This document shows, piece by piece, positions 18,031-27,057 of a DNA stretch of 64,000 bases. Position 1 is the stretch's first letter; each line of letters starts with the position of its first letter. Position numbers and translations under genes: made by a program. Source of the DNA: Amaricoccus sp003258405. GTDB lineage: Bacteria > Pseudomonadota > Alphaproteobacteria > Rhodobacterales > Rhodobacteraceae. The DNA is taken from positions 558,001 through 622,000 of the forward strand of contig NZ_CP171225.1 in assembly GCF_043226085.1 (NCBI RefSeq), written 5' to 3'. Below the pieces are notes generated by a model. It saw only the letters and a program-made list of their open reading frames with translations, was not told the origin of the DNA and ran no database searches.

Positions 18031-18675
18031 ATGTGCAACCTCTACTCCAGTTTCCTGCCGCAGGAGGCCATCCGCCGCCTCTTCGCTCCCGGCCATTTCG
18101 TCGACTCGACCGGCAACCTGCCGCCCCTGCCGGAGATCTGGCCCGACCAGCTGGCGCCCATCCTGCATCCCGGCCCGGACGCGGGCGGGCTCGTCCTCGC
18201 CATGGCGCGCTGGGGCATGCCGACGCCGCCGCAGTATCTTGTCGGCAGGAAGACCGACCGCGGCGTCACCAACATCCGCAACACCCGCTCCGCCCACTGG
18301 CGCCGCTGGCTCATGCCCGGCAACCGCTGTCTCGTACCGGTCACACGCTTCGCCGAGCCGGGCGGCAAGGGCCGCGGCAATGTCTGGTTTGCGGTTGCAG
18401 GCGAGCGCCCGGCCTTCTTCGCCGGGCTCTGGGTGTCGGGCTGGACGAGCGTGCGCAAGATGAAGGACGGCGAGACCACCGACGATCTCTTCGGCTTTCT
18501 CACCACCGAGCCCAATGCCGTCGTCGCGCCCCATCATCCCCGTGCCATGCCGGTGATCCTCACCGAACCTGCGGACTGGCAGACCTGGCTGCGCGCGCCC
18601 TGGGCCGAGGCCCGCGTGCTGCAGCGCCCGCTCGAGGACGAGCTTCTGGAGCTGATCGAACCCGAGGAGGTGTGA
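18031..18675 (+). CDS. SRAP/HMCES-family abasic-site-crosslinking protein (YedK-like)
   Basis: 214 residues. SRAP proteins use Cys2, exposed by removal of Met1, to form a thiazolidine crosslink with abasic sites in single-stranded DNA. Here the protein begins Met-Cys-Asn, supporting the start at 18031. Other active-site elements are the Asn in TNIRNTR, the Glu in RFAEPGGKG and the His in HHPRAMPVIL. It is transcribed toward recJ, 43 bp away, so two DNA-damage genes lie together. Confidence 0.93.
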   Translation: MCNLYSSFLPQEAIRRLFAPGHFVDSTGNLPPLPEIWPDQLAPILHPGPDAGGLVLAMARWGMPTPPQYLVGRKTDRGVTNIRNTRSAHWRRWLMPGNRCLVPVTRFAEPGGKGRGNVWFAVAGERPAFFAGLWVSGWTSVRKMKDGETTDDLFGFLTTEPNAVVAPHHPRAMPVILTEPADWQTWLRAPWAEARVLQRPLEDELLELIEPEEV

Positions 18676-18718
18676 GCGCCTCTGGCGCCCGCGCCGATTG
18701 TCGGGCATGAAGCCGCCC

Positions 18719-20473
18719 ATGACAGAACGCCCCCTCTGCCTCGACATCGAAAGCTCCCTCACCGGTCGCCGCTGGCTCGGCCCCACCCCGGCCGAAGACC
18801 GCCAGGCTCTGGCGATTTCGCAGGCCGCCGAGATGCCCGAGATCGTCGCCCGCATCCTTGCCCGCCGCGGCGTCGCGCCGCCCGAGGCGGCAGCCTTTCT
18901 TGCGCCCGCCCTCCGCGACCTCATGCCGGACCCCTCCAGCCTGCGCGACATGGACCGCGCCGCGAGCCGCCTCCACCGCGCGGTCGACGGCGGCGAGCGC
19001 ATCGCGATCTTTGCCGACTACGATGTCGACGGCGGCGCGTCGGCCGCCCTGTTGCTGACCTGGCTCCGCGCCGCAGGCCGGGAGGCAACACTCTATATCC
19101 CCGACAGGCTTGCCGAGGGCTATGGACCCAACGTGCCCGCCATGGAGCGTCTCGGCGCGCGCCACGACCTCATCGTCTGCGTCGATTGCGGCACGCTTTC
19201 CTTCGAGCCCATCGCCGCGGCCGCCTGCGACGTGATCGTGCTCGACCACCACCTCGCAGGTGAGCACCTCCCCGACTGCGCCGCCGTGGTGAACCCCAAC
19301 CGCCAGGACGACGACGCCGGGCTCGGCCATCTCTGCGCCGCCGGCGTGGTCTTTCTCCTCCTCGTCGCGCTCAACCGCCTGCGCCGGGCGGCGGCATTGC
19401 CCTGCCCCGACCTCCTTGCTCTTCTCGATCTCGTGGCGCTCGCCACCGTCGCCGATGTCGCGCCCCTCATGGGCCTCAATCGCGCCTTCGTCCGCCAGGG
19501 CCTCGCGGTGATGGGCCGCCTCGACCGGCCGGGCATCGCCGCCCTTGCCGAGATCGCGAAGCTCAAGTCCGCCCCCAATCCCTACACGCTCGGCTTCGTC
19601 TTCGGCCCACGGGTCAACGCCGGCGGCCGCATCGGCGCGCCGGACATCGGCGCGCGCCTGCTCGCGACCGACGATCCCAACGAGGCCGCGGCGCTTGCCC
19701 AGAAGCTCGAACGCCTCAACACCGTGCGCCGCGCCGTCGAGGCCCGCATCGCCAACCAGGTGCTCGACCAGGTCGAGGCCCGCGGCGCCGAAGGACCCCT
19801 GGTCTGGGCCGCGGGCGAGGGCTGGCATCCGGGCGTCGTCGGCATCGTCGCCTCCCGCCTCAAGGAAGCCTTCGGGCGGCCCGCCATCGTGGTCGCCTTC
19901 GACGGCGATGCAGGCAAGGGCTCGGGCCGCTCGGCGGGCGGGCTTGACCTCGGCGCTGCCATCGCGCGCCTCCTCGCCGAGGGTCTTATCGAAAAGGGCG
20001 GCGGGCACCGCGCCGCAGTCGGCCTCAGCCTCAACCGGGCCCAGATGGAGCCGGCCATGGCGCGCCTTGCCGAGCTCGTCGCCGAGGCCGGCACCGAGCC
20101 CGAGCGCCACGACAGCCTCGAGATCGACGGGGTGATCGGCGCCGCTGCAGCGAGCCCCGAGCTCTGCGACCGAATCGCCGCCGCGGGCCCCTTCGGCATG
20201 GGCGCGCCCGCCCCGCGCATCGCCATCGCCGAAGCACGGATCGAGCGTTTCCGGCCCGTGGGCGAGAACCATCTCGCGCTCACGCTCTCCGACCGGCTCG
20301 GCGGGCGGCTCGAGGCCATCGCCTTCCGCGCCTTCGACAGCGAGCTCGGCCCCGCCCTCGGCGGCCTCGGCTCCCGCCCCGTCCATCTCGCCGGCCGCCT
20401 CGAGCGCGACGACTGGGGCGGCAGGCCCAAGGCCAAGCTCCATGTCGAGGACGCCGCGCTGGTGCGCGAATAG
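18719..20473 (+). CDS. recJ: Single-stranded-DNA-specific 5-prime to 3-prime exonuclease RecJ
   Basis: 584 residues from the ATG at 18719. DHH phosphoesterase motifs are ADYDVDGG (99-106), CVDCGTLSF (near 155) and the eponymous DHH (176-178). The DHHA1 motif GSGRSAGGLDLGAAI and a C-terminal OB-like region complete the fold. RecJ acts in the RecFOR pathway, mismatch repair and base excision. ATG 18707 and TTG 18698 are alternative starts and none has a strong ribosome-binding site. Confidence 0.95.
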   Translation: MTERPLCLDIESSLTGRRWLGPTPAEDRQALAISQAAEMPEIVARILARRGVAPPEAAAFLAPALRDLMPDPSSLRDMDRAASRLHRAVDGGERIAIFADYDVDGGASAALLLTWLRAAGREATLYIPDRLAEGYGPNVPAMERLGARHDLIVCVDCGTLSFEPIAAAACDVIVLDHHLAGEHLPDCAAVVNPNRQDDDAGLGHLCAAGVVFLLLVALNRLRRAAALPCPDLLALLDLVALATVADVAPLMGLNRAFVRQGLAVMGRLDRPGIAALAEIAKLKSAPNPYTLGFVFGPRVNAGGRIGAPDIGARLLATDDPNEAAALAQKLERLNTVRRAVEARIANQVLDQVEARGAEGPLVWAAGEGWHPGVVGIVASRLKEAFGRPAIVVAFDGDAGKGSGRSAGGLDLGAAIARLLAEGLIEKGGGHRAAVGLSLNRAQMEPAMARLAELVAEAGTEPERHDSLEIDGVIGAAAASPELCDRIAAAGPFGMGAPAPRIAIAEARIERFRPVGENHLALTLSDRLGGRLEAIAFRAFDSELGPALGGLGSRPVHLAGRLERDDWGGRPKAKLHVEDAALVRE

Positions 20474-20485
20474 CCTGCGAGGCAC

Positions 20486-20986
20486 TTACTTCCGCCGCAT
20501 GGCTGCGCGTGTCGCGAAGGCGATGATCCCGATCCCCGCCAGCGCGAGCACAACCAATACAGGCAGCGGCAGTGACGGCAACGCCGCCCCGGTCTTATGC
20601 TCCGCCCCCCCGCGCCAGGCCCAGGCCGCCGCGACTGAGAGCGCGAAGCCAAGACCGGTGCCCAGCATCTCGAGCCGGGTCAGAAGCCGCGACATGGCCT
20701 GCGGGGCGACAGGAAATATCCGACCGAGATCGAGCAGATAGACCGCGGCATAGCCAAGACCTGCAAATGCCGCGAGCCCGAAGCCGGTGTCGTGACGCAG
20801 CACCAAGTAGGCCAGTGCGAAACTCCCCAGCCCAAGCCCCGTCAGAAAGACATTGAACGCTCCCAGAACCAGCGGCGGATAAGCGCTGAAATCGCGCATT
20901 TCGACGAACCCGCCCGGGATCATCAGGGCGAGATTGGTTGCCGAAGCGAGAAGCAACGCAAGAACGGCGAGGTGCAGCAGGGTCAT
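20486..20986 (-). CDS. Small integral membrane protein, function unknown
   Basis: 166 residues with about five hydrophobic helices (near 3-22, 32-54, 58-80, 98-120 and 138-158). A short basic C-terminus (RAAMRRK) would lie in the cytoplasm. No enzyme motif is recognised. Its ATG overlaps the stop of the TetR gene (20983-20986), so the pair is one translational unit and the membrane protein is probably the regulated product. Confidence 0.8.
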   Translation of the reverse strand: MTLLHLAVLALLLASATNLALMIPGGFVEMRDFSAYPPLVLGAFNVFLTGLGLGSFALAYLVLRHDTGFGLAAFAGLGYAAVYLLDLGRIFPVAPQAMSRLLTRLEMLGTGLGFALSVAAAWAWRGGAEHKTGAALPSLPLPVLVVLALAGIGIIAFATRAAMRRK

Positions 20987-21669
20987 GAGGGCAGTCCTTC
21001 TGTTGTCTTGCCCGCAACGGCCGTCAAGTCGGCCGCGCACCCGGGCGGCGCCAGCATGGCGACGAAAACCTCTGTGAGGCGGGCGTTGAGCCCGGCTGCG
21101 CTCTCTTGCGCGAGCGCAGCCCCGTGGAAGGCGAACCATTCGTCGGCCGCGCGGGCGGCGGCAAAGGCGATGGCGGCGAGCAGCGGAACCGGGAGATCGT
21201 CACGCACGGCGCCCACCACCCGCCCCGCGGCGACCAGCGCCTCGACCTGCCCGCGCAGGATTTCGAGCGGCCCTGCAAGGGCTGCCTGCGCTGCCGCCTC
21301 GCGGTAGATCCCGCGGCCGAGCTCCGCAAACCGGGCGTTTTCACCGAGCACCTGCGTGATCCGGCCGAAGAGTGCCGCCGTCTCGCGCCAGAACTCCGCC
21401 GCCGTGCCGTCTGGCGCGGGCATGTGCGCATCGAGCGCCGTGCCGAGTTCGGCCAGTGCCCGTTCGATCACCGCGCGATAGAGTGCGCCCTTGTCCGCGA
21501 AATAATAGTAGAACTGCCCCTTGCTGGCGCCAGTCTGCGCGAGGATGCGGTTGAGCGAGGCCGCCCCGAACCCCAGCCGGAGGAACTCGTCTTCCGCCGG
21601 ATCGAGCCAGCGCGCCTGCACCTCCGCCGAAAGCCGCTCAAATCGCGCCCGCGGATCCTTCTTCTGCAT
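20983..21669 (-). CDS. TetR-family transcriptional regulator
   Basis: 228 residues. The N-terminal TetR helix-turn-helix is at about 20-65, where ILAQTGASKGQFYYYFADKGALY is the recognition region (key residues Gly-Ala-Ser-Lys-Gly and the Tyr-Tyr-Tyr-Phe). The C-terminal ligand domain is unassignable. ATG 21669 fits the family start. It probably autoregulates itself and the overlapping membrane-protein gene through the palindrome at 21727-21741. Confidence 0.92.
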   Translation of the reverse strand: MQKKDPRARFERLSAEVQARWLDPAEDEFLRLGFGAASLNRILAQTGASKGQFYYYFADKGALYRAVIERALAELGTALDAHMPAPDGTAAEFWRETAALFGRITQVLGENARFAELGRGIYREAAAQAALAGPLEILRGQVEALVAAGRVVGAVRDDLPVPLLAAIAFAAARAADEWFAFHGAALAQESAAGLNARLTEVFVAMLAPPGCAADLTAVAGKTTEGLPS

Positions 21670-21726
21670 CGCACCGCTCTTCGATATTCGGTGCCGCCCT
21701 CCGCTATCCCGCGCGGCCCACACACG

Positions 21727-21741
21727 TAGACCACTGGTCTA
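21727..21741. promoter_or_regulatory. TetR-type operator
   Basis: TAGACC-ACT-GGTCTA is a perfect inverted repeat with 6-base arms, 57 bp upstream of the TetR gene. Size and symmetry are typical of TetR-family operators. Confidence 0.72.
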
Positions 21742-21985
21742 AATTTTCGTCAAGCGCAGTGTTTCGGGCGTGCAGCGGGCCGACGCGCGAGGCTTGCCAC
21801 CGACCCGACCCAAGAAAAATCCATTTTGTTCAAGGCGTATATGTGGGCCGCTCTCGTGAAGGGCCTTCCTTTCACTGGCGAAGCGCCCCTGCGGCACGGC
21901 CGGCCTGGCCCCGCCGCGCCGCCTTGCCGATCGTCTGAAAACCCCGTAGACGGCGGGCAAATTGCGCGCATGCGGAGGGTTTACG

Positions 21986-23203
21986 ATGTCGGCACCAAAG
22001 AAGGTCGTGCTCGCCTATTCCGGCGGTCTCGATACCTCGATCATCCTCAAATGGCTCCAGACCGAATACGGCTGCGAGGTGGTGACCTTCACTGCCGATC
22101 TCGGCCAGGGCGAGGAACTCGAACCGGCCCGGAAAAAGGCCGAGCTTCTCGGCATCAAGCCCGAGAACATCTACATCGAGGATGTGCGCGAGGAATTCGT
22201 GCGCGACTTTGTCTTCCCGATGTTCCGCGCCAACACCGTTTACGAGGGACTCTACCTCCTCGGCACCTCGATCGCGCGTCCGCTGATCTCCAAGCGTCTC
22301 GTCGAGATCGCCGCCGAAACCGGTGCCGATGCCGTCGCCCATGGCGCGACCGGAAAGGGCAACGATCAGGTCCGCTTCGAGCTCTCCGCCTATGCGCTCA
22401 ACCCGGCAATCAAGGTCATCGCCCCGTGGCGGGAGTGGGATCTCACCTCGCGCACGAAACTCCTCGAGTTTGCCGAACAGAACCAGATCCCGATCGCCAA
22501 GGACAAGCGCGGTGAGGCACCGTTCTCGGTCGATGCGAACCTTCTCCACACCTCCTCCGAAGGCAAGGTTCTCGAAAATCCGGCCGACGAGGCACCGGCA
22601 TATGTCTATCAGCGTACCGTCGATCCGGAGCAGGCGCCGAACGAGCCGGAATACGTCGAGGTTGGCTTCGAGCGCGGCGACGCCGTCTCGATCAACGGCG
22701 AAGCGCTTTCGCCCGCGAGCTTGCTCACGAAGCTCAACGAGCTCGGCGGCAAGCACGGCATCGGCCGACTCGATCTCGTGGAGAACCGTTTCGTGGGCAT
22801 GAAGTCCCGCGGCATCTACGAGACGCCCGGCGGGACCGTATTGCTGATGGCCCATCGCGGCATCGAGCAGATCACCCTCGATCGCGGCGCGGGCCACCTC
22901 AAGGATGAGCTCATGCCCCGCTACGCCGAGCTCATCTACAACGGTTTCTGGTTCAGCCCCGAGCGCGAGATGCTGCAGGCCGCGATCGACAAGAGCCAGG
23001 AGAACGTCACCGGCACCGTGCGGCTGAAGCTCTACAAGGGCTCGGCGAGCGTCGTCGGCCGCTGGTCGGATTTCTCGCTCTACTCCGAAAAGCATGTGAC
23101 CTTCGAGGAAGATGCCGGCGCCTACGACCAGAAGGATGCGGCGGGCTTCATCCGCCTCAACGCCCTGCGCCTCAAGCTGCTTGGCGCCCGCGACCGCCGC
23201 TAG
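21986..23203 (+). CDS. argG: Argininosuccinate synthase
   Basis: 405 residues. It joins citrulline and aspartate in the penultimate step of arginine synthesis using ATP. The PP-loop AYSGGLDTS is at residues 9-17, and GATGKGNDQVRFE and the EGKVLENPADEAP segment are family hallmarks. GGAGG at 21973-21977 sets the ATG at 21986; the open frame extends a few codons upstream without support. It is a single-gene unit followed by a hairpin at 23268. Confidence 0.98.
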   Translation: MSAPKKVVLAYSGGLDTSIILKWLQTEYGCEVVTFTADLGQGEELEPARKKAELLGIKPENIYIEDVREEFVRDFVFPMFRANTVYEGLYLLGTSIARPLISKRLVEIAAETGADAVAHGATGKGNDQVRFELSAYALNPAIKVIAPWREWDLTSRTKLLEFAEQNQIPIAKDKRGEAPFSVDANLLHTSSEGKVLENPADEAPAYVYQRTVDPEQAPNEPEYVEVGFERGDAVSINGEALSPASLLTKLNELGGKHGIGRLDLVENRFVGMKSRGIYETPGGTVLLMAHRGIEQITLDRGAGHLKDELMPRYAELIYNGFWFSPEREMLQAAIDKSQENVTGTVRLKLYKGSASVVGRWSDFSLYSEKHVTFEEDAGAYDQKDAAGFIRLNALRLKLLGARDRR

Positions 23204-23267
23204 ACCAACCCGCCGCGGCCACGCCCTCCGCTTGGCTGCGGTCCCCCCCCCTCTCCCGGAAATGCGC

Positions 23268-23294
23268 GCGGCCCTCGCAAGTGCTGAGGGCCGC
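23268..23294 (+). terminator. Hairpin downstream of argG
   Basis: GCGGCCCTC (23268-23276) pairs perfectly with GAGGGCCGC (23286-23294) across a 9-base loop. There is no T-tract, so it may be a weak or Rho-assisted terminator for argG. Confidence 0.5.
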
Positions 23295-23318
23295 AGTCCG
23301 GTTGCCATGCCATCCAAA

Positions 23319-23344
23319 TTAACTTCCGATGCGAAGTTAACTTC
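23319..23344. promoter_or_regulatory. Nested palindromes upstream of the RTX gene
   Basis: TTAACTTC (23319-23326) is repeated inverted as GAAGTTAA (23333-23340), and the second arm is part of a 12-base perfect palindrome GAAGTTAACTTC (23333-23344). Three half-sites in AT-rich DNA about 90-115 bp before the RTX start suggest a multimeric operator. The binding protein is unknown. Confidence 0.55.
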
Positions 23345-23434
23345 ACTCAAATTGCTATTTTGTGGCAAGACATCCCCGGGGGTACCCACTTGCGGGCAGG
23401 TGGGGCATGACACATTGGTCAATGGAGGGGTGAA

Positions 23435-26400
23435 TTGGTCAAGAAAACGGGAAACAGCGGCGCAAATGTTCTCAAGGGAACGAGCGCTGCGGATCTGCTT
23501 CGCGGCCTTGCCGGCGACGACACTCTGGCGGGCGCGGCAGGAAATGACACCCTTTCCGGCGGCGCTGGCGACGATGCCCTGAATGGTGGCGACGGCAACG
23601 ACCTTCTCGCCCCTGGCACCGGCAGCGACAGTGTCGATGGCGGCAAGGGCAACGACACCATCACATTCGCGGGTGAGGCTGAAGCCGTCAGGGTGAGGCT
23701 CGACAGCACATACAGCCAGTATATTCTCGACGGCTACAAGACGATCACCAATGTCGAGAACATTATCGGCACTGGCTTCGGTGATACGCTTTCCGGCGAT
23801 TCCAGGGCCAATACCATCAGGGGAGAGGCTGGCAGCGACACGCTCTCCGGCGGCGACGGCAACGACACGCTCCGGGGCGGCACGGGCAATGACACAATCT
23901 CCGGCGACGGCGGCAGAAACAAGCTGTTCGGGGAAGCCGGGGACGACATCTTCCTCGATACATACAACAGCAAGGATACGGCCGACGGCGGAGCGGGCAA
24001 TGACACGTTCAAGGCGCTCTATGGTGGTGACAAGTTCATCGGCGGCGCCGGATCGGACACGCTCTCCTTCGAATCCAGCTACTATGGCGTAAAGGCCACC
24101 GTGAATGGAAAGGCCGTCTGGGGCTATTCCAACGCCTACACCATGACGTCGTCCCAGATTGAAAACCTGACTGGCAGCAATGCCGGCGACACGCTCAACG
24201 GCAGTTCTGGCGCGAATACACTCGACGGACGCTCGGGAGACGACATCCTCCGTGGCAACGGCGGCAGCGACACCCTGATCGGCGGGCTCGGCAAGAACGT
24301 CCTTGCCGGCGGGGCTGGCGTGGATGCCGCAAGCTATGCCGATGCCACAGCAGGAGTGAAGGTCTCTCTCGCGAAGACCGGCTTCCAGGCCACCGGCGGC
24401 GCCGGCACGGACCGCCTGACGGAAATCGAGAGCCTGATCGGCAGCGCCTTCAACGACAGACTTACCGGCAATGGCAGGGCCAACATTCTTACCGGCGGTC
24501 TGGGCAATGACGTCCTGAACGGCGGCGGCGGCCGCGACACAGCGGACTATTCGGACATAGGCACTGGCGTTACCGTCAACCTTGGCGCGACCGGCCCGCA
24601 GGCAACCGGCGGCGCAGGGCGTGATACCCTCGTATCGATCGAACGCGTTGCCGGAACCGACTTCGCGGACACGTTGATCGGCAACCGTGGAGCGAATGAC
24701 CTGCTCGGCGGCGCAGGCAACGACATGCTTCAAGGCAAGGCAGGCGACGATCTCCTGAACGGTGGCAGCGGCTTCGACATTGCCTCCTACGCCGAGGTTA
24801 CAACAAAGCTCAATCTTTCGCTCGCCAAGACCGGTGCCCAGAAGGCGGGATCAGCCGGAGCGGACAAGCTTGTCAGCATCGAGGGCCTTGCGGGCGGTTC
24901 GGCCTCCGACAAGCTTGCCGGCAACAAGGGCGACAACATCCTTATCGGCAACGGCGGCGCCGACACGCTCTCGGGCGGCGACGGCAATGACACGCTACGC
25001 GGCGGGGCCGGAAACGACGTGCTGAACGGCCAAGCCGGGCGCGACACCGCCGATTATTCCGACATCGGCAAGGCCGTTACCGTTCATCTCGCCAAGACCG
25101 GCATCCAGAACACTGGCGGAGCGGGTCGCGACATGCTTGTCGGGATCGAGAACGTCACCGGCGGCAAGGGCAACGACAAGCTCTTCGGCGACACCAGGGG
25201 TAACGTGATCGACGGCGGCGGCGGGTCTGACCGGCTCTTCGGCGGTCAGGGATCCGATACGCTGATCGGCGGCGCCGGAAACGATATCCTTGATGCTGGA
25301 AACGGCACGCGGGAACGACTGATCGGCGGATCGGGGAATGACCGGTACATGCTGGGCACCGGCAAGGGCACCGGTATCATTGAGGACTCCCTCGGCTCGC
25401 ACGATCTCGTCGATGCCAGCCAGTCGCGTGATGCCGCAACGATCAATCTGAGCACGGGCAAGTCCTCGACCTCCGGCGGCCAGACCCTGACCCTCGCTTC
25501 CGGCGGATCGAGCACCCTGCCGCTCGATCTCATGTTCCTGCAGGATCTCTCGGGTTCATTCGGCGACGACATCGAGCAGGTTCGCACGCTCGTGCCCAAG
25601 GTCGTGAAGGCCATCAACGGGGTCAATTCCGACAGCGCCTATGGTGTGGTCGGCTTTGTCGACAAGCCGATTTCGCCATTCGGAAGCTCCTACGGCGATT
25701 ACGTCTACGAACTCTTCACGCCGATCACCAAGGTTGGCAGCCGCATCTCGGATGCATATTCCGAAATGACGATCAAGAGCGGCGCGGACGGCGACGAAGC
25801 GCAGCTCGAGGCGCTCTTCCAGGTTGCGAAACGGGCCGAAGGCGAGGTGGGTTTCCGTGATGGAACGATGCGCGTCGCGATAATCTTCACAGACGCCGGC
25901 TACCACGAAGCTGGCGACGGCGCATCGGCAGGCATCACCAGGCCAAACGATGGCGACGCAGACATCGAGGGCAACGGTATCCTCGAGGACTATCCGAGTG
26001 TCACGCAGCTCTCCAAGGCCCTCGCTGCGTCAGGAATCTTTCCGATCTTTGCGGTAACCTCAGGCACGACCACAACCTACGATGGCCTCGTGGACGAGCT
26101 CGGCGTCGGCGGCGTGGTGTCGCTCCAGACCGACTCGAGCAACATTGTCTCCGTAATCAAGAACGCGACGGTCCTCGCCACGCAGACGGCCATCGAGGAT
26201 GCGATCGGCTCGCGCTTCAATGACAGGATCATCGGTAGCGCGATCGAGAACATCATCTCGGGCGGCAAGGGCGACGACACGATCTCCGGCCTTGACGGCG
26301 ACGACGTGCTGCGCGGCGGCGAGGGGCGCGACACGATCAAGGGCGGCGACGGGAACGACATGATCCTGGGCGAAGGCGGCAACGATGCGCTCAATGGCGG

Positions 26401-26782
26401 CGCCGGCGACGACACGTTGCGCGGCGGCACCGGTGCCGACAAGATCATCGGCGGCGATGGCGGCGACACGTTCGTGTTCAAGGCTGTATCGGAGTCGACG
26501 CTCAACGCCTCGCGGCGGGACACGATCAGCGACTTTTCCGGCTACGAAGGCGACGTGATCGATCTGACCGGGATTGACGCGCATACGGGGGCCAAGGGCA
26601 ACCAGGCCTTCGACTTCATCGGCACGAGCGATTTTTCCGGAACCGCGGGAGAGCTTCGCTACGAGTTGAGGAATGGAACGGATGCGCTCGTCCAGGGCGA
26701 TGTCGACGGCGATGGAGCAGCCGATTTCGGCCTTCTGCTCAAGGATGTCACCTATCTCTACTCGTCGTACTTTCACCTCTGA
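23435..26782 (+). CDS. Secreted RTX protein with embedded integrin-beta-like VWA/I domain
   Basis: 1115 acidic residues. Residues ~10-670 are blocks of calcium-binding GGxGxDxLx nonapeptides alternating with ~45-residue linkers. A VWA domain spans ~695-920. A second RTX block spans ~925-1020 and a C-terminal ~95-residue segment contains VDGDGAADFGLLL, like other RTX type-I-secreted proteins. The VWA carries DLSGS (704-708), DD (711-712), E788 in ADGDEAQLEALF and FTDAG (D820). These positions match MIDAS and ADMIDAS ligands of integrin beta I-like domains, and TDAGYHEAGDG plus DYPSVTQL read very like them. No signal peptide and no type I secretion genes are nearby. The start is TTG at 23435 after GGAGGGG (23424-23430). 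The likely role is calcium-dependent surface adhesion. Confidence 0.93.
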   Translation: MVKKTGNSGANVLKGTSAADLLRGLAGDDTLAGAAGNDTLSGGAGDDALNGGDGNDLLAPGTGSDSVDGGKGNDTITFAGEAEAVRVRLDSTYSQYILDGYKTITNVENIIGTGFGDTLSGDSRANTIRGEAGSDTLSGGDGNDTLRGGTGNDTISGDGGRNKLFGEAGDDIFLDTYNSKDTADGGAGNDTFKALYGGDKFIGGAGSDTLSFESSYYGVKATVNGKAVWGYSNAYTMTSSQIENLTGSNAGDTLNGSSGANTLDGRSGDDILRGNGGSDTLIGGLGKNVLAGGAGVDAASYADATAGVKVSLAKTGFQATGGAGTDRLTEIESLIGSAFNDRLTGNGRANILTGGLGNDVLNGGGGRDTADYSDIGTGVTVNLGATGPQATGGAGRDTLVSIERVAGTDFADTLIGNRGANDLLGGAGNDMLQGKAGDDLLNGGSGFDIASYAEVTTKLNLSLAKTGAQKAGSAGADKLVSIEGLAGGSASDKLAGNKGDNILIGNGGADTLSGGDGNDTLRGGAGNDVLNGQAGRDTADYSDIGKAVTVHLAKTGIQNTGGAGRDMLVGIENVTGGKGNDKLFGDTRGNVIDGGGGSDRLFGGQGSDTLIGGAGNDILDAGNGTRERLIGGSGNDRYMLGTGKGTGIIEDSLGSHDLVDASQSRDAATINLSTGKSSTSGGQTLTLASGGSSTLPLDLMFLQDLSGSFGDDIEQVRTLVPKVVKAINGVNSDSAYGVVGFVDKPISPFGSSYGDYVYELFTPITKVGSRISDAYSEMTIKSGADGDEAQLEALFQVAKRAEGEVGFRDGTMRVAIIFTDAGYHEAGDGASAGITRPNDGDADIEGNGILEDYPSVTQLSKALAASGIFPIFAVTSGTTTTYDGLVDELGVGGVVSLQTDSSNIVSVIKNATVLATQTAIEDAIGSRFNDRIIGSAIENIISGGKGDDTISGLDGDDVLRGGEGRDTIKGGDGNDMILGEGGNDALNGGAGDDTLRGGTGADKIIGGDGGDTFVFKAVSESTLNASRRDTISDFSGYEGDVIDLTGIDAHTGAKGNQAFDFIGTSDFSGTAGELRYELRNGTDALVQGDVDGDGAADFGLLLKDVTYLYSSYFHL
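24332..25200 (+). repeat. Four ~45-residue linker repeats within the RTX gene
   Basis: Four copies of a module of the type DYSDIGxxVTVxLxxTGxQ begin near 24332, 24545, 24785 and 25051, separated by RTX nonapeptide blocks. Copies two and four (24545 and 25051) are the most alike. The spacing of ~210-270 bp indicates growth of the protein by tandem duplication of an RTX-block-plus-linker unit. Confidence 0.75.
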
Positions 26783-26806
26783 GCGACGAGGCAAATAGCC
26801 CATCGG

Positions 26807-26834
26807 GCCTGCCCGGTCATCGAACCGGGCAGGC
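26807..26834 (+). terminator. Terminator of the RTX gene
   Basis: GCCTGCCCGGT (26807-26817), loop CATCGA, ACCGGGCAGGC (26824-26834), then TCTTGCTTC. An 11-bp perfect stem 25 bp after the RTX stop. Confidence 0.78.
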
Positions 26835-27057
26835 TCTTGCTTCATAGTCCCTGCCTTTGACGCCTATCGATCATGGCAATGTCAGCTCCAGACAGGCGCG
26901 GCACACCGCTGAAACGACGCCGTCCCGGCCGCGGAGCGTGGGCGACGCCGTCCTCGGCGCGCATGCGACAGAGCCTTTATCCGCCTCTTTATTGACCAGT
27001 GAAGAAGCAGCGAGACTTGGCCGCGACACTTCCTGCCACAGAAACCGGATGCGATCG

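Noticed and set aside
21872..24733. 953-codon minus-strand open frame opposite argG and the RTX gene
   Set aside because: It mirrors two certain genes, its translation is low-complexity and it only arises because high-GC coding DNA keeps the antisense frame open.
23435..25350. Regular short repeats that might suggest a CRISPR array or minisatellite
   Set aside because: They are in-frame RTX nonapeptide codons with variable DNA sequence; there are no identical direct repeats with unique spacers.
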